A stretch of 7,026 bases of DNA from Caulobacteraceae bacterium (GTDB taxonomy: Bacteria; Pseudomonadota; Alphaproteobacteria; Caulobacterales; Caulobacteraceae). Below the pieces are notes generated by a model. The model had not been told where the DNA came from. It made no database searches and saw only the letters and a program-made list of their open reading frames with translations. Positions 1-5,692 of the stretch are shown piece after piece. Made by a program: the position numbers and the translations under genes. Positions within the stretch are counted from its first letter, which is position 1. The number at the start of each line of letters is the position of its first letter. The DNA is taken from NCBI GenBank assembly GCA_028291305.1, contig JAQGII010000430.1, positions 1 through 7,026 of the forward strand, read 5' to 3'.

Positions 1-618
1 TACAAGGGCGACGAGCCGGTGCTGTCCATGCGCACGGCGACGGGCAAGCCCGACGACCACACGCCCATGCTGCAGTCCAAGATCCACAGCATCGTCTTCA
101 ATCCGCCCTGGAACGTGCCGGATTCCATCGCCAAGAAGGAGCTCTATCCCAAGCAGGCGAGCGATCCCGGCTATTTCGAGCGCGAGGATATCCACGTCAT
201 CAAGACCGCCGAAGGCGAGCGGCTGCAGCAGGCCGCCGGGCCCAAGAGTTCGCTCGGCCAGCTGAAGTTCGACTTCGACAACCGCTACGGCGTCTATCTG
301 CACGACACCCCGTCGCGCGGCGCCTTCGCCAAGCAGGGCCGCCTGGTCAGCCACGGCTGCGTGCGGCTGGAGAAGCCGCAGGAGCTGGCCGGCTTCCTGC
401 TGGACGGGGAGGGGACGTGGAGCGGCGACCTGATCCAGGCCACGATCGCCGAGGCGGAGACCAAGCGCGTGGCCTTGGCCAAACCGGTTTCGGTGCTGAT
501 CTTCTACTGGACGGCCTTCGCCGGGGCCGACGGCGCCGTGAACTTCCGCGGCGATCCCTACGACTGGGATCACGAGCTTTTGCAAAGGATTAGCGGAAAA
601 TCAAACGGCCACGCTTGA
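1..618 (+). CDS. ldtD: L,D-transpeptidase, LdtD/YcbB type (5'-truncated by window)
   Basis: This is the C-terminal 205 residues of a peptidoglycan L,D-transpeptidase with a YkuD catalytic domain. The reading frame is open from base 1, so the true start lies outside the window. Early residues contain the stretch 'VFNPPWNVPDSIAKKEL', typical of the LdtD/YcbB subgroup. The catalytic motif SHGCVRLEKP lies at 349-378, with the nucleophilic Cys codon at 358-360 and an upstream 'YLHDTPSRGAF' containing a family-typical His. Members of this family form 3-3 crosslinks between meso-diaminopimelate residues in the periplasm. The signal peptide and peptidoglycan-binding part expected upstream cannot be seen. 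The next gene is an M15 endopeptidase, the same order as ldtD-mepK in E. coli, which supports the LdtD assignment over short YkuD proteins. The family call is secure; the exact orthology is inference. Confidence 0.9.
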   Translation, partial: YKGDEPVLSMRTATGKPDDHTPMLQSKIHSIVFNPPWNVPDSIAKKELYPKQASDPGYFEREDIHVIKTAEGERLQQAAGPKSSLGQLKFDFDNRYGVYLHDTPSRGAFAKQGRLVSHGCVRLEKPQELAGFLLDGEGTWSGDLIQATIAEAETKRVALAKPVSVLIFYWTAFAGADGAVNFRGDPYDWDHELLQRISGKSNGHA

Positions 619-691
619 CCCGACCGGGTGATTGAGTTGTCGTCCCCCGGCATCTCAGGTCGGGGCGCCGTGTCGGGCGGCGTATGGTTTT

Positions 692-1249
692 TTGCTAGCA
701 AGACGCAAGCTTCTACAGCTCGGATTCGCGGCCGCCGCCGGCGCAGGCGTGGCTGCGACCCTGGGTCGTGGCGCCCTCGCTGCGCCCATTGACCTGGCCC
801 CGCGCCAGGTAGCCCTGCACAACCTGCACACGGGCGAGTCGCTCCAGGCCGTCTACTGGGAAGACGGCCGCTATGTTCCCGACGCCCTGGCGGCGGTGAA
901 CAGGGTGCTGCGCGATTTCCGCACCGGCGATCAGCACATGATGGATCCGGGCCTGCTGGACCTGCTCGACACGCTGCACGGCAAGGTCGAGTCCAAGGCC
1001 CCCTTCCAGGTGATCTCCGGCTACCGCTCGCCGCGCACCAACGCCATGCTGCACGGACACAGCGACGGCGTGGCTTCCAAGAGCCTGCACATGCAAGGCA
1101 TGGCGATGGACATCCGCGTCGAAGGCGTGGCGCTGGATCACCTGCACAAGGCTGCGCTCGATATCGGTCGGGGCGGCGTGGGCTTCTATCCCACCTCCAA
1201 TTTCGTTCACGTCGATGTCGGCCGCGTGCGCCGCTGGAACGGCGTCTAG
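692..1249 (+). CDS. mepK: Tat-exported murein endopeptidase, MepK/YcbK family (M15, DUF882)
   Basis: This 185-aa protein is a zinc-dependent peptidoglycan endopeptidase of the YcbK/DUF882 group in the M15 superfamily. It starts with a twin-arginine signal, ARRKLLQLG followed by an Ala/Gly-rich stretch ending ALAA near residue 31, like the NRRKLLALG signal of E. coli YcbK. 'SGYRS' lies at about 109-113, the zinc-binding 'SLHMQGMAMDI' at 132-141 (His133, Asp140) and 'HVD' at 173-175. E. coli MepK cleaves D,D and L,D crosslinks; the same role here is inferred from the family. No ATG or GTG start fits the frame. TTG at 692 gives a normal-length Tat signal and has a modest GGGCGG about 11 bases upstream. 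TTG at 632, directly after an in-frame TGA, would add 20 residues. It lies 73 bp after the L,D-transpeptidase gene, in the same direction, so co-transcription is likely. Confidence 0.88.
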   Translation: MLARRKLLQLGFAAAAGAGVAATLGRGALAAPIDLAPRQVALHNLHTGESLQAVYWEDGRYVPDALAAVNRVLRDFRTGDQHMMDPGLLDLLDTLHGKVESKAPFQVISGYRSPRTNAMLHGHSDGVASKSLHMQGMAMDIRVEGVALDHLHKAALDIGRGGVGFYPTSNFVHVDVGRVRRWNGV

Positions 1250-1372
1250 CGGCTCGCCGCTCCATTCAAGCCTCTTCGCCCACGCCCGCCCGGGCCCGGC
1301 TTCCGCAAGCTTTGCCGAAAAGACTGGCCCGCGGGGCTTGCGGCTTGGCGCTGGGCGGGGGATTAGGGCGCC

Positions 1373-2005
1373 ATGCGCTATCGGCTGGCCATATTCGATT
1401 TCGACGGGACCCTGGCGGATTCCTTCCCCTGGGTCATCGGCATGATGAACGACGTCGCCGTCCGGTTCAAATTCCGGCGGGTCGAGGAGGACGAGGTGGA
1501 GTCGCTGCGCATGTGCGATGCGCGCGAGATCATGCGCCGGCTGGGCATCCGCCGCTGGAAGCTGCCGATGATCGCCCACTATGTCCGCACCCGCATGGCG
1601 GCCGACGTGGACCAGATCCGACTGTTCCCGGGGACCGGCGAGATGCTGCGGCAGCTGTCCGACGCAGGGGTCAAGCTGGCGGTGGTCAGCGCCAACGGCG
1701 AGCAGACCATACGCGCGGTATTGGGCGAGCATGCGTCGCTGTTCCAGGCCTATTCGGGCGGGGTGTCGCTGTTCGGCAAGCGCAGCAAGCTGATGCGCAT
1801 GAGCCGGCTGATCGGCGTGCCGGCCGGCGAAACCCTGGTGATCGGCGACGAAATCCGCGACCTGGACGCGACGCGGGCCGCCCGCATGACCTTCGGGGCG
1901 GTGTCCTGGGGGTCGACCCGGCCCGCGGCCATGTTGGCGCGGTCGCCGGACTACCTGTTCGACGCCGTTCCCGACATCACCAAGGCCGTGCTGGGCGACG
2001 CCTAG
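1373..2005 (+). CDS. HAD-superfamily hydrolase (phosphoglycolate phosphatase-like, HAD-IA)
   Basis: This is a complete 210-aa cytosolic haloacid dehalogenase-type phosphatase. Motif I is FDFDGTLADS (nucleophile Asp9, acid/base Asp11), followed by a helical cap domain at roughly residues 18-80. Motif II is VVSAN (Ser107), the motif III lysine is in 'FGKRSK' (Lys136 or Lys139), and motif IV is GDEIRDLDA (Asp159, Asp163). Motif order and cap position resemble phosphoglycolate phosphatases, but HAD substrates cannot be read from sequence, so no gene name is given. The ATG is preceded by AGGG at 1365-1368 in a purine-rich leader, a good start. The gene lies 123 bp after the endopeptidase gene and probably has its own promoter. 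Its TAG (2003-2005) overlaps the stop of the convergent 70-aa gene. Confidence 0.92.
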   Translation: MRYRLAIFDFDGTLADSFPWVIGMMNDVAVRFKFRRVEEDEVESLRMCDAREIMRRLGIRRWKLPMIAHYVRTRMAADVDQIRLFPGTGEMLRQLSDAGVKLAVVSANGEQTIRAVLGEHASLFQAYSGGVSLFGKRSKLMRMSRLIGVPAGETLVIGDEIRDLDATRAARMTFGAVSWGSTRPAAMLARSPDYLFDAVPDITKAVLGDA

Positions 2006-2214
2006 AAGCCCGAGGTCTGCAGCCCCAGGTCCTGCGGCGTGCGGGGGATGTCCTGCAGGGCGTCGCGGGCGGCGCCGAGGCGCGAGATCGCCTGGCCGAG
2101 GCAGGCGAGGGCGGCGTCCCGGTCGCCCGCGCGCACCGCGGTCTGGCAGGCTTCGAGGTCTTCGGAAGCGGTTTGATCGATCAGCTCGATCGCCAGGGCG
2201 ATTTCCATGTCCAT
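2002..2214 (-). CDS. Small conserved-looking protein, 70 aa, unknown function
   Basis: The predicted protein (MDMEIALAIELID...) is acidic and mostly helical in character, with two Cys residues and a Pro-containing tail. I do not recognise a family. The start is chosen at 2214 because AAGGA lies seven bases upstream on the minus strand; an in-frame ATG at 2229 would add five residues but places that Shine-Dalgarno inside the gene. The frame stays open upstream to 2898, but there it is antisense to other genes with Arg-rich, low-quality sequence, so the long version is rejected. Its TAG (2004-2002) overlaps the HAD gene's TAG, so the two genes converge with no spacer. It is divergent from the 88-aa gene, with about 107 bp between the starts. 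The composition is protein-like, but reality and function remain unproven. Confidence 0.6.
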   Translation of the reverse strand: MDMEIALAIELIDQTASEDLEACQTAVRAGDRDAALACLGQAISRLGAARDALQDIPRTPQDLGLQTSGF

Positions 2215-2282
2215 CTGCGAATCCTTCATCTGCCGATGAACAAACGCCTGAGCGGCCCGCAAGTGGCGCCTAGCCGACAAAG

Positions 2283-2305
2283 CGCCTTGAGCCTGCCGCA
2301 AGGCG
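2283..2305. repeat. 7-bp inverted repeat between divergent small genes
   Basis: CGCCTTG (2283-2289) and CAAGGCG (2299-2305) form a perfect inverted repeat with a 9-base spacer. It ends 16 bases before the start of the 88-aa gene and lies in the shared upstream region of two divergent genes. It could be an operator or a hairpin in the leader of the + strand gene. In GC-rich DNA such short repeats also arise by chance, so this is only a candidate. Confidence 0.25.
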
Positions 2306-2321
2306 GCGTGTAACTGTCCCG

Positions 2322-2588
2322 ATGAGCACCGCGGACGATCTCGACCTGTTGGCGCAGGAGGAACTGGCCCAGGCCTCCAGCATGCGTTGGAGCCAGCTGG
2401 CGCCCCTGATCCCCTGGGGCGACACCTTCGAAGGGGTATCTCCCGCCAACCTGACCGTGCAGCTGTCGCGCAGCTATCTGTGGGCGGGCGAGCCGGGCGG
2501 GGACATCCTGTGCGAGGTCCGTGCATATCTGGACGAGGCCCATTACGACTACGGCGCGCGGCGCTCGGCCCTGATCCGGCGCAGCTAG
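2322..2588 (+). CDS. Hypothetical protein, 88 aa
   Basis: This is a small soluble protein with no signal peptide or membrane segment. The first 22 residues are acidic and helical. The rest contains several aromatic positions (Trp23, Trp32, Trp54, Tyr52, Tyr75, Tyr77) and a core 'LSRSYLWAGEPGGDILCEVRAY' region that looks like folded protein rather than a chance frame. I do not recognise the family. The ATG has no strong Shine-Dalgarno; the nearby GGCGG (2302-2306) is too distant to be optimal, so a leaderless or weakly initiated message is possible. It is divergent from the 70-aa gene. The secreted-protein gene begins 73 bp downstream in the same direction and could be co-transcribed, though it has its own ribosome binding site. 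Confidence 0.7.
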   Translation: MSTADDLDLLAQEELAQASSMRWSQLAPLIPWGDTFEGVSPANLTVQLSRSYLWAGEPGGDILCEVRAYLDEAHYDYGARRSALIRRS

Positions 2589-2661
2589 GCCGCCAGACGG
2601 CCCTCGACAAGGGGCGGGCGATGGCAAAGACTGGGATATTGCCTTCGGGCAGGAGGTCTTC

Positions 2662-3348
2662 ATGCGTCTGGCGCGTTTCGCCGCTCTCCCATCGCTCCTG
2701 GCGGGCCTGTCGCTGGCGGGCGCGGCGCACGCCGACCGGGTCTGCACCGCGCCCGCCGCCGATCCCGCGGTCAGCGTTGCCCTGCACACGACCGACGATG
2801 GCATGGTCGAGGGCGGCGAGGTCCATTGGGCGGTGCCCAATGTGCGACCGGAGCTGCCGTCGATGGTGCACATCGTCTATCCGCTGGCGGGCGACCACGC
2901 GGGCGCGCGGCCGCTGCAGGTCATCACCCTGAACGCGGTCACCGGCGACGACATCGTCCGCTCGCCCACGGCTTCGATCCAGATCGTCGTCGACGGCATG
3001 GAGATGGCCGTGCGCGCCTGGGACCTCTACGCCAAGGCCGTCGAGCAGTTGAACGAGCGTCCGCCGGCCGAGGGCATCAGCAAGGCCAGTTTCCTGGGCG
3101 CCGTGCCGTTTTCGTCAACCTATCAGGACGGCAAGCGCGACATCGACTCCAGCGCCGCCTTGATGCGCATCGCCACCGGCGCCCATACGCTGGAGGTGCG
3201 GCTCCTGGGCCAGGACGGCCTGCCTTTGCAGGACCATACCTACCGGCTGTTCGACATGCCCGCGCCCTCGTCCAGCGATGTGAAGGCGGCGCTGGCGGCG
3301 AGCCTGAAGATGTCTGAGCAGGCCCCGGCGAGCTGCCAGGCCTACTAG
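2662..3348 (+). CDS. Secreted/periplasmic protein of unknown function, 228 aa
   Basis: The N-terminus (MRLARF, then a Leu/Ala-rich core, then AGAAHA before Asp25) is a typical Sec signal peptide, with predicted signal peptidase I cleavage after residue 24. The mature part of about 204 residues has exactly two cysteines, Cys28 near its start and Cys225 near its end, which could form a disulfide in the periplasm. There is no lipobox and no further membrane segment. Alternating polar and hydrophobic stretches in 'SIQIVVDGMEMAV' and 'HTLEVRLLGQDG' suggest a beta-sandwich-like fold; this is inference only. I do not recognise the family. A strong AGGAGG at 2651-2656, five bases before the ATG, fixes the start. 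The gene ends 5 bp before the stop of the convergent acetyltransferase remnant. Confidence 0.88.
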   Translation: MRLARFAALPSLLAGLSLAGAAHADRVCTAPAADPAVSVALHTTDDGMVEGGEVHWAVPNVRPELPSMVHIVYPLAGDHAGARPLQVITLNAVTGDDIVRSPTASIQIVVDGMEMAVRAWDLYAKAVEQLNERPPAEGISKASFLGAVPFSSTYQDGKRDIDSSAALMRIATGAHTLEVRLLGQDGLPLQDHTYRLFDMPAPSSSDVKAALAASLKMSEQAPASCQAY

Positions 3349-3353
3349 CGGTC

Positions 3354-3614
3354 CTACGAGAGGCCGAGGGCCACCTGGAAGCCCAGGGCCTCCAGCGCCG
3401 CCTTGAACACGCCGTTGTGCTCATGGCAGTAGCCGCCGCGCCCGCCGGTCACGAGCTTGGCCTGCAACGCCTCCGGCGCCAGGGAGGGGGCCGGATCGCC
3501 CATCAGCGGGGTCAGGTTCTCGTAGGCAATGGCGTCCGGATGCCGCGCATGCCGCGCCCGCAGGACGGCCAGCGCCGGGCCGGCGCAGCTTTTGGGCCGA
3601 ACGGGATATCCGGC
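3354..3614 (-). pseudogene. Arylamine N-acetyltransferase remnant (NAT family)
   Basis: On the minus strand this stretch encodes a clear N-terminal NAT fragment: 'LRARHARHPDAIAYENLTPL', then 'KLV', then RGGYCHEHN, then 'FKAALEALGFQVALGLS' and a stop. The catalytic Cys codon is at 3426-3428. Intact NATs are about 270-280 aa and use a Cys-His-Asp triad; only about 75-85 residues remain here and the His and Asp parts are missing. There is no usable start codon: the only in-frame Met (3501-3503) lies after the ENL motif. Upstream of about 3580 the similarity continues in another frame as 'FGPKAAPA'. The shift coincides with a tandem GCCGG GCCGG at 3574-3583, and removing one copy joins the frames as 'FGPKAAPALAVLRA'. 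Further upstream nothing NAT-like is seen. It is a decayed gene, and I infer that it encodes no working acetyltransferase. Confidence 0.8.
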
Positions 3615-3726
3615 CTAAGCCGCGTTGCCCCCTGGTTTGGCTTGGGCTATGGAGAGCGTCCCTCGCGGCGGCCCCGGATTCATCCGTGGCCCGGCGAAGG
3701 CGGGAGCCGACCCGTAGAACAGCGTG

Positions 3727-3816
3727 GGTGACGTGGCCGAGTGGCTGAAGGCAACGGTTTGCTAAATCGTCATACCCGAAAGGGTATCCAGGGTTCGAAT
3801 CCCTGCGTCACCGCCA
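3727..3816 (+). tRNA. tRNA-Ser (anticodon GCT)
   Basis: All arms can be drawn by hand. The acceptor stem is GGTGACG (3727-3733) with CGTCACC (3806-3812), then discriminator G and an encoded CCA (3814-3816). The anticodon stem is 3754-3758 with 3766-3770, enclosing loop TTGCTAA with GCT at 3761-3763, which reads AGC/AGT serine codons. A long variable arm TACCC-GAAA-GGGTA is diagnostic of a class II tRNA. The T arm is CAGGG-TTCGAAT-CCCTG (3789-3805). Confidence 0.97.
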
Positions 3817-3844
3817 CCCTTCCTGAGTTAAATCAATTCATTAG

Positions 3845-3866
3845 CTTTGGCGACGGCTAGCCAAAG
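3845..3866. terminator. Weak hairpin at the response-regulator stop codon
   Basis: CTTTGGC (3845-3851) and GCCAAAG (3860-3866) form a 7-bp stem with an 8-base loop that contains the regulator's stop codon. It lies between the tRNA and the convergent regulator gene and could end transcription from either side. No T-run follows on either strand, so a classical intrinsic terminator is not supported. Confidence 0.25.
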
Positions 3867-4249
3867 AGCGGACTTGGGCCCGGTCGTTCGCCCGCAACCA
3901 GGGCGCCCACCAGGTCAGCGAGGCGGTTGAGGTCAAAGGGCTTCATACACACCACCCCGTCCGCGACGGTGAGCTTGGTCGAGTCCAGGGGCCGGCCGGT
4001 GAAATAGATGACGCCGATGCCTGGATTGAGGCTGCGCGCCCGCTCCGCCACGTCGAACCCGCTTGTGTCGGGGCCGATGTCCACGTCGGCGATGAGCACC
4101 GATATGCTGCCCCCCTCCTGTTCCAGGACCTGGTAGGCGCTCAGGTCGTTGGCCACCGGCCAGACGTCGAAGCCTCTTGAGCGGAGGGTCGCATCGATCA
4201 CTTCAAGGAGGTCAGGATCGTCCTCGACCACGAGCACCGTCGCGCTCAC
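3857..4249 (-). CDS. Single-domain response regulator (receiver only)
   Basis: This 130-aa protein is a stand-alone CheY-like receiver with no output domain. The acidic pocket is 'VVEDD' (Glu9, Asp10, Asp11), the phosphoacceptor is Asp55 in 'LIADVDIG', the conserved Thr84 lies in 'IYFTG', and Lys103 is in 'CMKPF', so it should be phosphorylatable. It presumably acts by phosphotransfer or by titrating phosphate from its kinase, as single-domain regulators such as LovR do in alphaproteobacteria. The GTG at 4249 is chosen because the receiver starts right there. The frame is open to 4432, but that part is not protein-like. The GTG overlaps the TGA of a short leader ORF, and an EcfG-like promoter lies 66-91 bases upstream. 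The PAS-histidine kinase encoded next to it is the likely partner. Confidence 0.9.
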   Translation of the reverse strand: MSATVLVVEDDPDLLEVIDATLRSRGFDVWPVANDLSAYQVLEQEGGSISVLIADVDIGPDTSGFDVAERARSLNPGIGVIYFTGRPLDSTKLTVADGVVCMKPFDLNRLADLVGALVAGERPGPSPLFG

Positions 4250-4287
4250 CGGCCCGGCCCGATTGCATGTGGTTCGGTTGCGGCCAT
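4246..4287 (-). CDS. Possible 13-codon leader ORF coupled to the response regulator
   Basis: An ATG at 4287, preceded by the purine-rich GGGGGAAG, opens a 13-codon frame (MAATEPHAIGPGR). Its TGA (4248-4246) overlaps the regulator's GTG in a GTGA arrangement. The regulator's own GTG lacks a good Shine-Dalgarno, so ribosomes ending the leader ORF could restart there. The alternative is that the regulator simply starts weakly and this frame is chance. There is no evidence that the peptide itself has a function. Confidence 0.35.
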   Translation of the reverse strand: MAATEPHAIGPGR

Positions 4288-4314
4288 CGCTTCCCCCGAG
4301 CTCCCCCGACGCCG

Positions 4315-4340
4315 AACGCCGCTCCTTGAGGAAGGGTTCC
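4315..4340 (-). promoter_or_regulatory. EcfG-type (general stress sigma factor) promoter for the response regulator
   Basis: On the minus strand the sequence reads GGAAC (4340-4336), a 17-base spacer, then CGTT (4318-4315). This matches the alphaproteobacterial EcfG/SigT promoter (GGAAC, spacer of about 16-18, CGTT). It sits in the 202-bp gap between kinase and regulator and would give a leader of roughly 60 bases before the regulator's GTG. I found no second match at this quality in the other upstream regions of the window. Confidence 0.6.
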
Positions 4341-4342
4341 GC

Positions 4343-4390
4343 TAAAATATTCCGGCGCGCCTCGCAGCAGTCAGGCGACAACGGCGCGCC
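4343..4390 (-). terminator. Candidate terminator after the histidine kinase gene
   Basis: Two copies of the self-complementary octamer GGCGCGCC (4383-4390 and 4354-4361) can pair on the minus strand. Inside them TCGC pairs with GCGA, giving an 8-bp plus 4-bp stem with a 4-base bulge and a 9-base loop. Four bases after the stem comes ATATTTT. A strong GC stem followed by a T-rich stretch, about 60-100 bases after the kinase stop and just before the EcfG-like promoter, fits an intrinsic terminator. The interrupted T-run lowers confidence. Confidence 0.45.
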
Positions 4391-4451
4391 TGTTGAACGT
4401 GACGCGCGTCGCGGACTGAAGGGGGCGGGCAAACAACCCCGGCCGGACTCC

Positions 4452-5540
4452 CTAAACGGCGTCTTGTGACGCCGGGGAATCCTGAGAAGCGACTTCGCTG
4501 TGCACGAGGGACACCTTCGTGCCCCGGCCCGGGGACGCCACCTGCACCCGAGCGCGCAGTTGCCGAGCCAGGGCCTGGACGATGCTCGTGCCCAGCCCCC
4601 CCTCCGCCGAGGGCCTGGTAGGCATGCCGACGCCGGTGTCGCTCACCGTGAGGGTCCAACTGGCCCCTTCAGCGGCATAGTCGACGTTGATGTTGCCGGA
4701 AGCGCCGTCGGGGAAGCCGTGCTTGAGCGCGTTGATCACCAACTCCGTGACCACCAGCCCCAGGCTTACGGAAATCCCGGCATCCACGGTCACGTCCTGA
4801 GCCGTGACGGTGAGGCTCAGCGCGTTCGGGTCGACGATCATCGACGCGGTGATGGTGTCGCACAGCTTGGTCAGGTAGGTGCGGAGATTGACCGTGCCCA
4901 GGGTCGATGCGGCCAGGTGGTCCTGCAGGTCCGCTATGGACATCACCCGATGGTGCGCATCGCGCAACTGTCCCCTGGTTTCCTCGGACTTTGCCCCGCG
5001 CGCGCTCTGCATGAGCACGCTGGCGATGATCTGGAGGCTGTTGGCCACGCGGTGACGCACTTCCTGCATCAGGATTTCGTTGTCCCGCAGCAGTTCCTCG
5101 GTTCTGATCTCGTTTGCCCGGAGCAGCTCGCGATCTTTCTTGGCGAGCAGGCGCGACTGGGTCACGTCCGTAACGGCCAGCAGCAATCGTATCGGGCCCG
5201 GGTCGCCGTAAGCCAGCTTCTGCGCGTTCAGGATCAACAGACGGCGGCCCCCCGCGCCTTCGAGATCCAGTTCGTAGGCCTCGACGGTCGCATCGCCTGA
5301 CGCCGTAGCCGTCAGCAGCGAGCGCAGCTGGGGTATGTTCCATTCCCCCTCTCCCAGCTCCAGCAGCTGCCGGCCCGCCACCTTCGCCGGATCGACGTGG
5401 AACGCGTGACAGAAAGAGGCGCTTGCCGCGACGACGTTCAGATCGCCGTCCAGCAGCAGCAAAGGGGCGGTCGAAGACATGACCATGGCCAGCGCCAAGC
5501 TTAGCCCTAGATCATGTGCCAGTGGAGCTGAGGCAACCAT
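4452..5540 (-). CDS. PAS-containing HisKA_2-type sensor histidine kinase
   Basis: This 362-aa protein is a soluble histidine kinase with no signal peptide or transmembrane segment. A PAS domain spans about residues 22-128 and includes 'GRQLLELGEGEWNIPQLRSLL' and 'ILNAQKLA'. A short coiled-coil-like linker (131-158) leads to the HisKA_2 dimerisation domain with 'EVRHRVANSLQII', where His163 is the predicted phosphorylation site. The HATPase domain follows: N-box 'TELVINALKHGFP' (Asn270), G1 box 'DTGVGMP' (301-307) and G2 box 'GGLGTSIV' (314-321). HisKA_2/HWE kinases often feed the alphaproteobacterial general stress pathway. The PAS has no LOV-type NCRFLQ motif, so a flavin is not predicted and the signal is unknown. 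The start at 5540 has only a weak AAGAACGG upstream. The single-domain regulator downstream is the probable partner; phosphoryl transfer to a PhyR elsewhere in the genome is also possible. Confidence 0.93.
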   Translation of the reverse strand: MVASAPLAHDLGLSLALAMVMSSTAPLLLLDGDLNVVAASASFCHAFHVDPAKVAGRQLLELGEGEWNIPQLRSLLTATASGDATVEAYELDLEGAGGRRLLILNAQKLAYGDPGPIRLLLAVTDVTQSRLLAKKDRELLRANEIRTEELLRDNEILMQEVRHRVANSLQIIASVLMQSARGAKSEETRGQLRDAHHRVMSIADLQDHLAASTLGTVNLRTYLTKLCDTITASMIVDPNALSLTVTAQDVTVDAGISVSLGLVVTELVINALKHGFPDGASGNINVDYAAEGASWTLTVSDTGVGMPTRPSAEGGLGTSIVQALARQLRARVQVASPGRGTKVSLVHSEVASQDSPASQDAV

Positions 5541-5599
5541 AGTTTGCCGTTCTTTGGTGACCGGAGACTCGCGCAGTGAAAGCCATGCCCGTCGAACGT

Positions 5600-5624
5600 G
5601 TCCGACGGCTCAAAGTCGTCGGAC
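5600..5624. repeat. 8-bp inverted repeat upstream of the kinase gene
   Basis: GTCCGACG (5600-5607) and CGTCGGAC (5617-5624) are perfect inverted repeats separated by 9 bases. They lie 60 bp upstream of the kinase start and about 70 bp after the stop of the 61-aa gene. The element could be an operator for the kinase gene or a hairpin ending the 61-aa message. No T-run follows, so an operator is slightly preferred. This is inference only. Confidence 0.4.
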
Positions 5625-5692
5625 GAATGTACAGAACTCGCTGGTGCTCGGACGGGAGCTGATCGCCCGCGCCTGGATTTCAGTGTTGCCCC

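Noticed and set aside
1250..1372. GC-rich region between the endopeptidase and HAD genes as a terminator
   Set aside because: Short GC palindromes are present but no stem followed by a T-run could be found.
713..1732. Long minus-strand open frame (339 codons) antisense to the endopeptidase and HAD genes
   Set aside because: It lies opposite two genes with clear family motifs, and its His/Ala/Arg-rich sequence is the usual antisense shadow in GC-rich DNA.
1312..2313. Long + strand frame (333 codons) overlapping the HAD gene in another frame
   Set aside because: Arg/Gly-rich composition with no motifs; the HAD frame has all catalytic motifs and the ribosome site.
2215..2898. Upstream extension of the 70-aa minus-strand gene to a 298-aa protein
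   Set aside because: The extra part is antisense to two other genes, is Arg/Pro-rich, and the good ribosome site is at 2214.
3828..3845. CtrA-like TTAA-N7-TTAA site near the tRNA
   Set aside because: The second half reads CATTAG rather than TTAA, and the position between convergent genes makes no sense for CtrA control.
3727..3860. tRNA-Ser 3' end as an integration site for a genomic island
   Set aside because: No repeat of the tRNA 3' end, no integrase and no mobile genes are visible in the window.
4250..4432. N-terminal extension of the response regulator by 61 residues
   Set aside because: The receiver fold begins exactly at the GTG, and the extension overlaps the EcfG-like promoter and part of the hairpin region.
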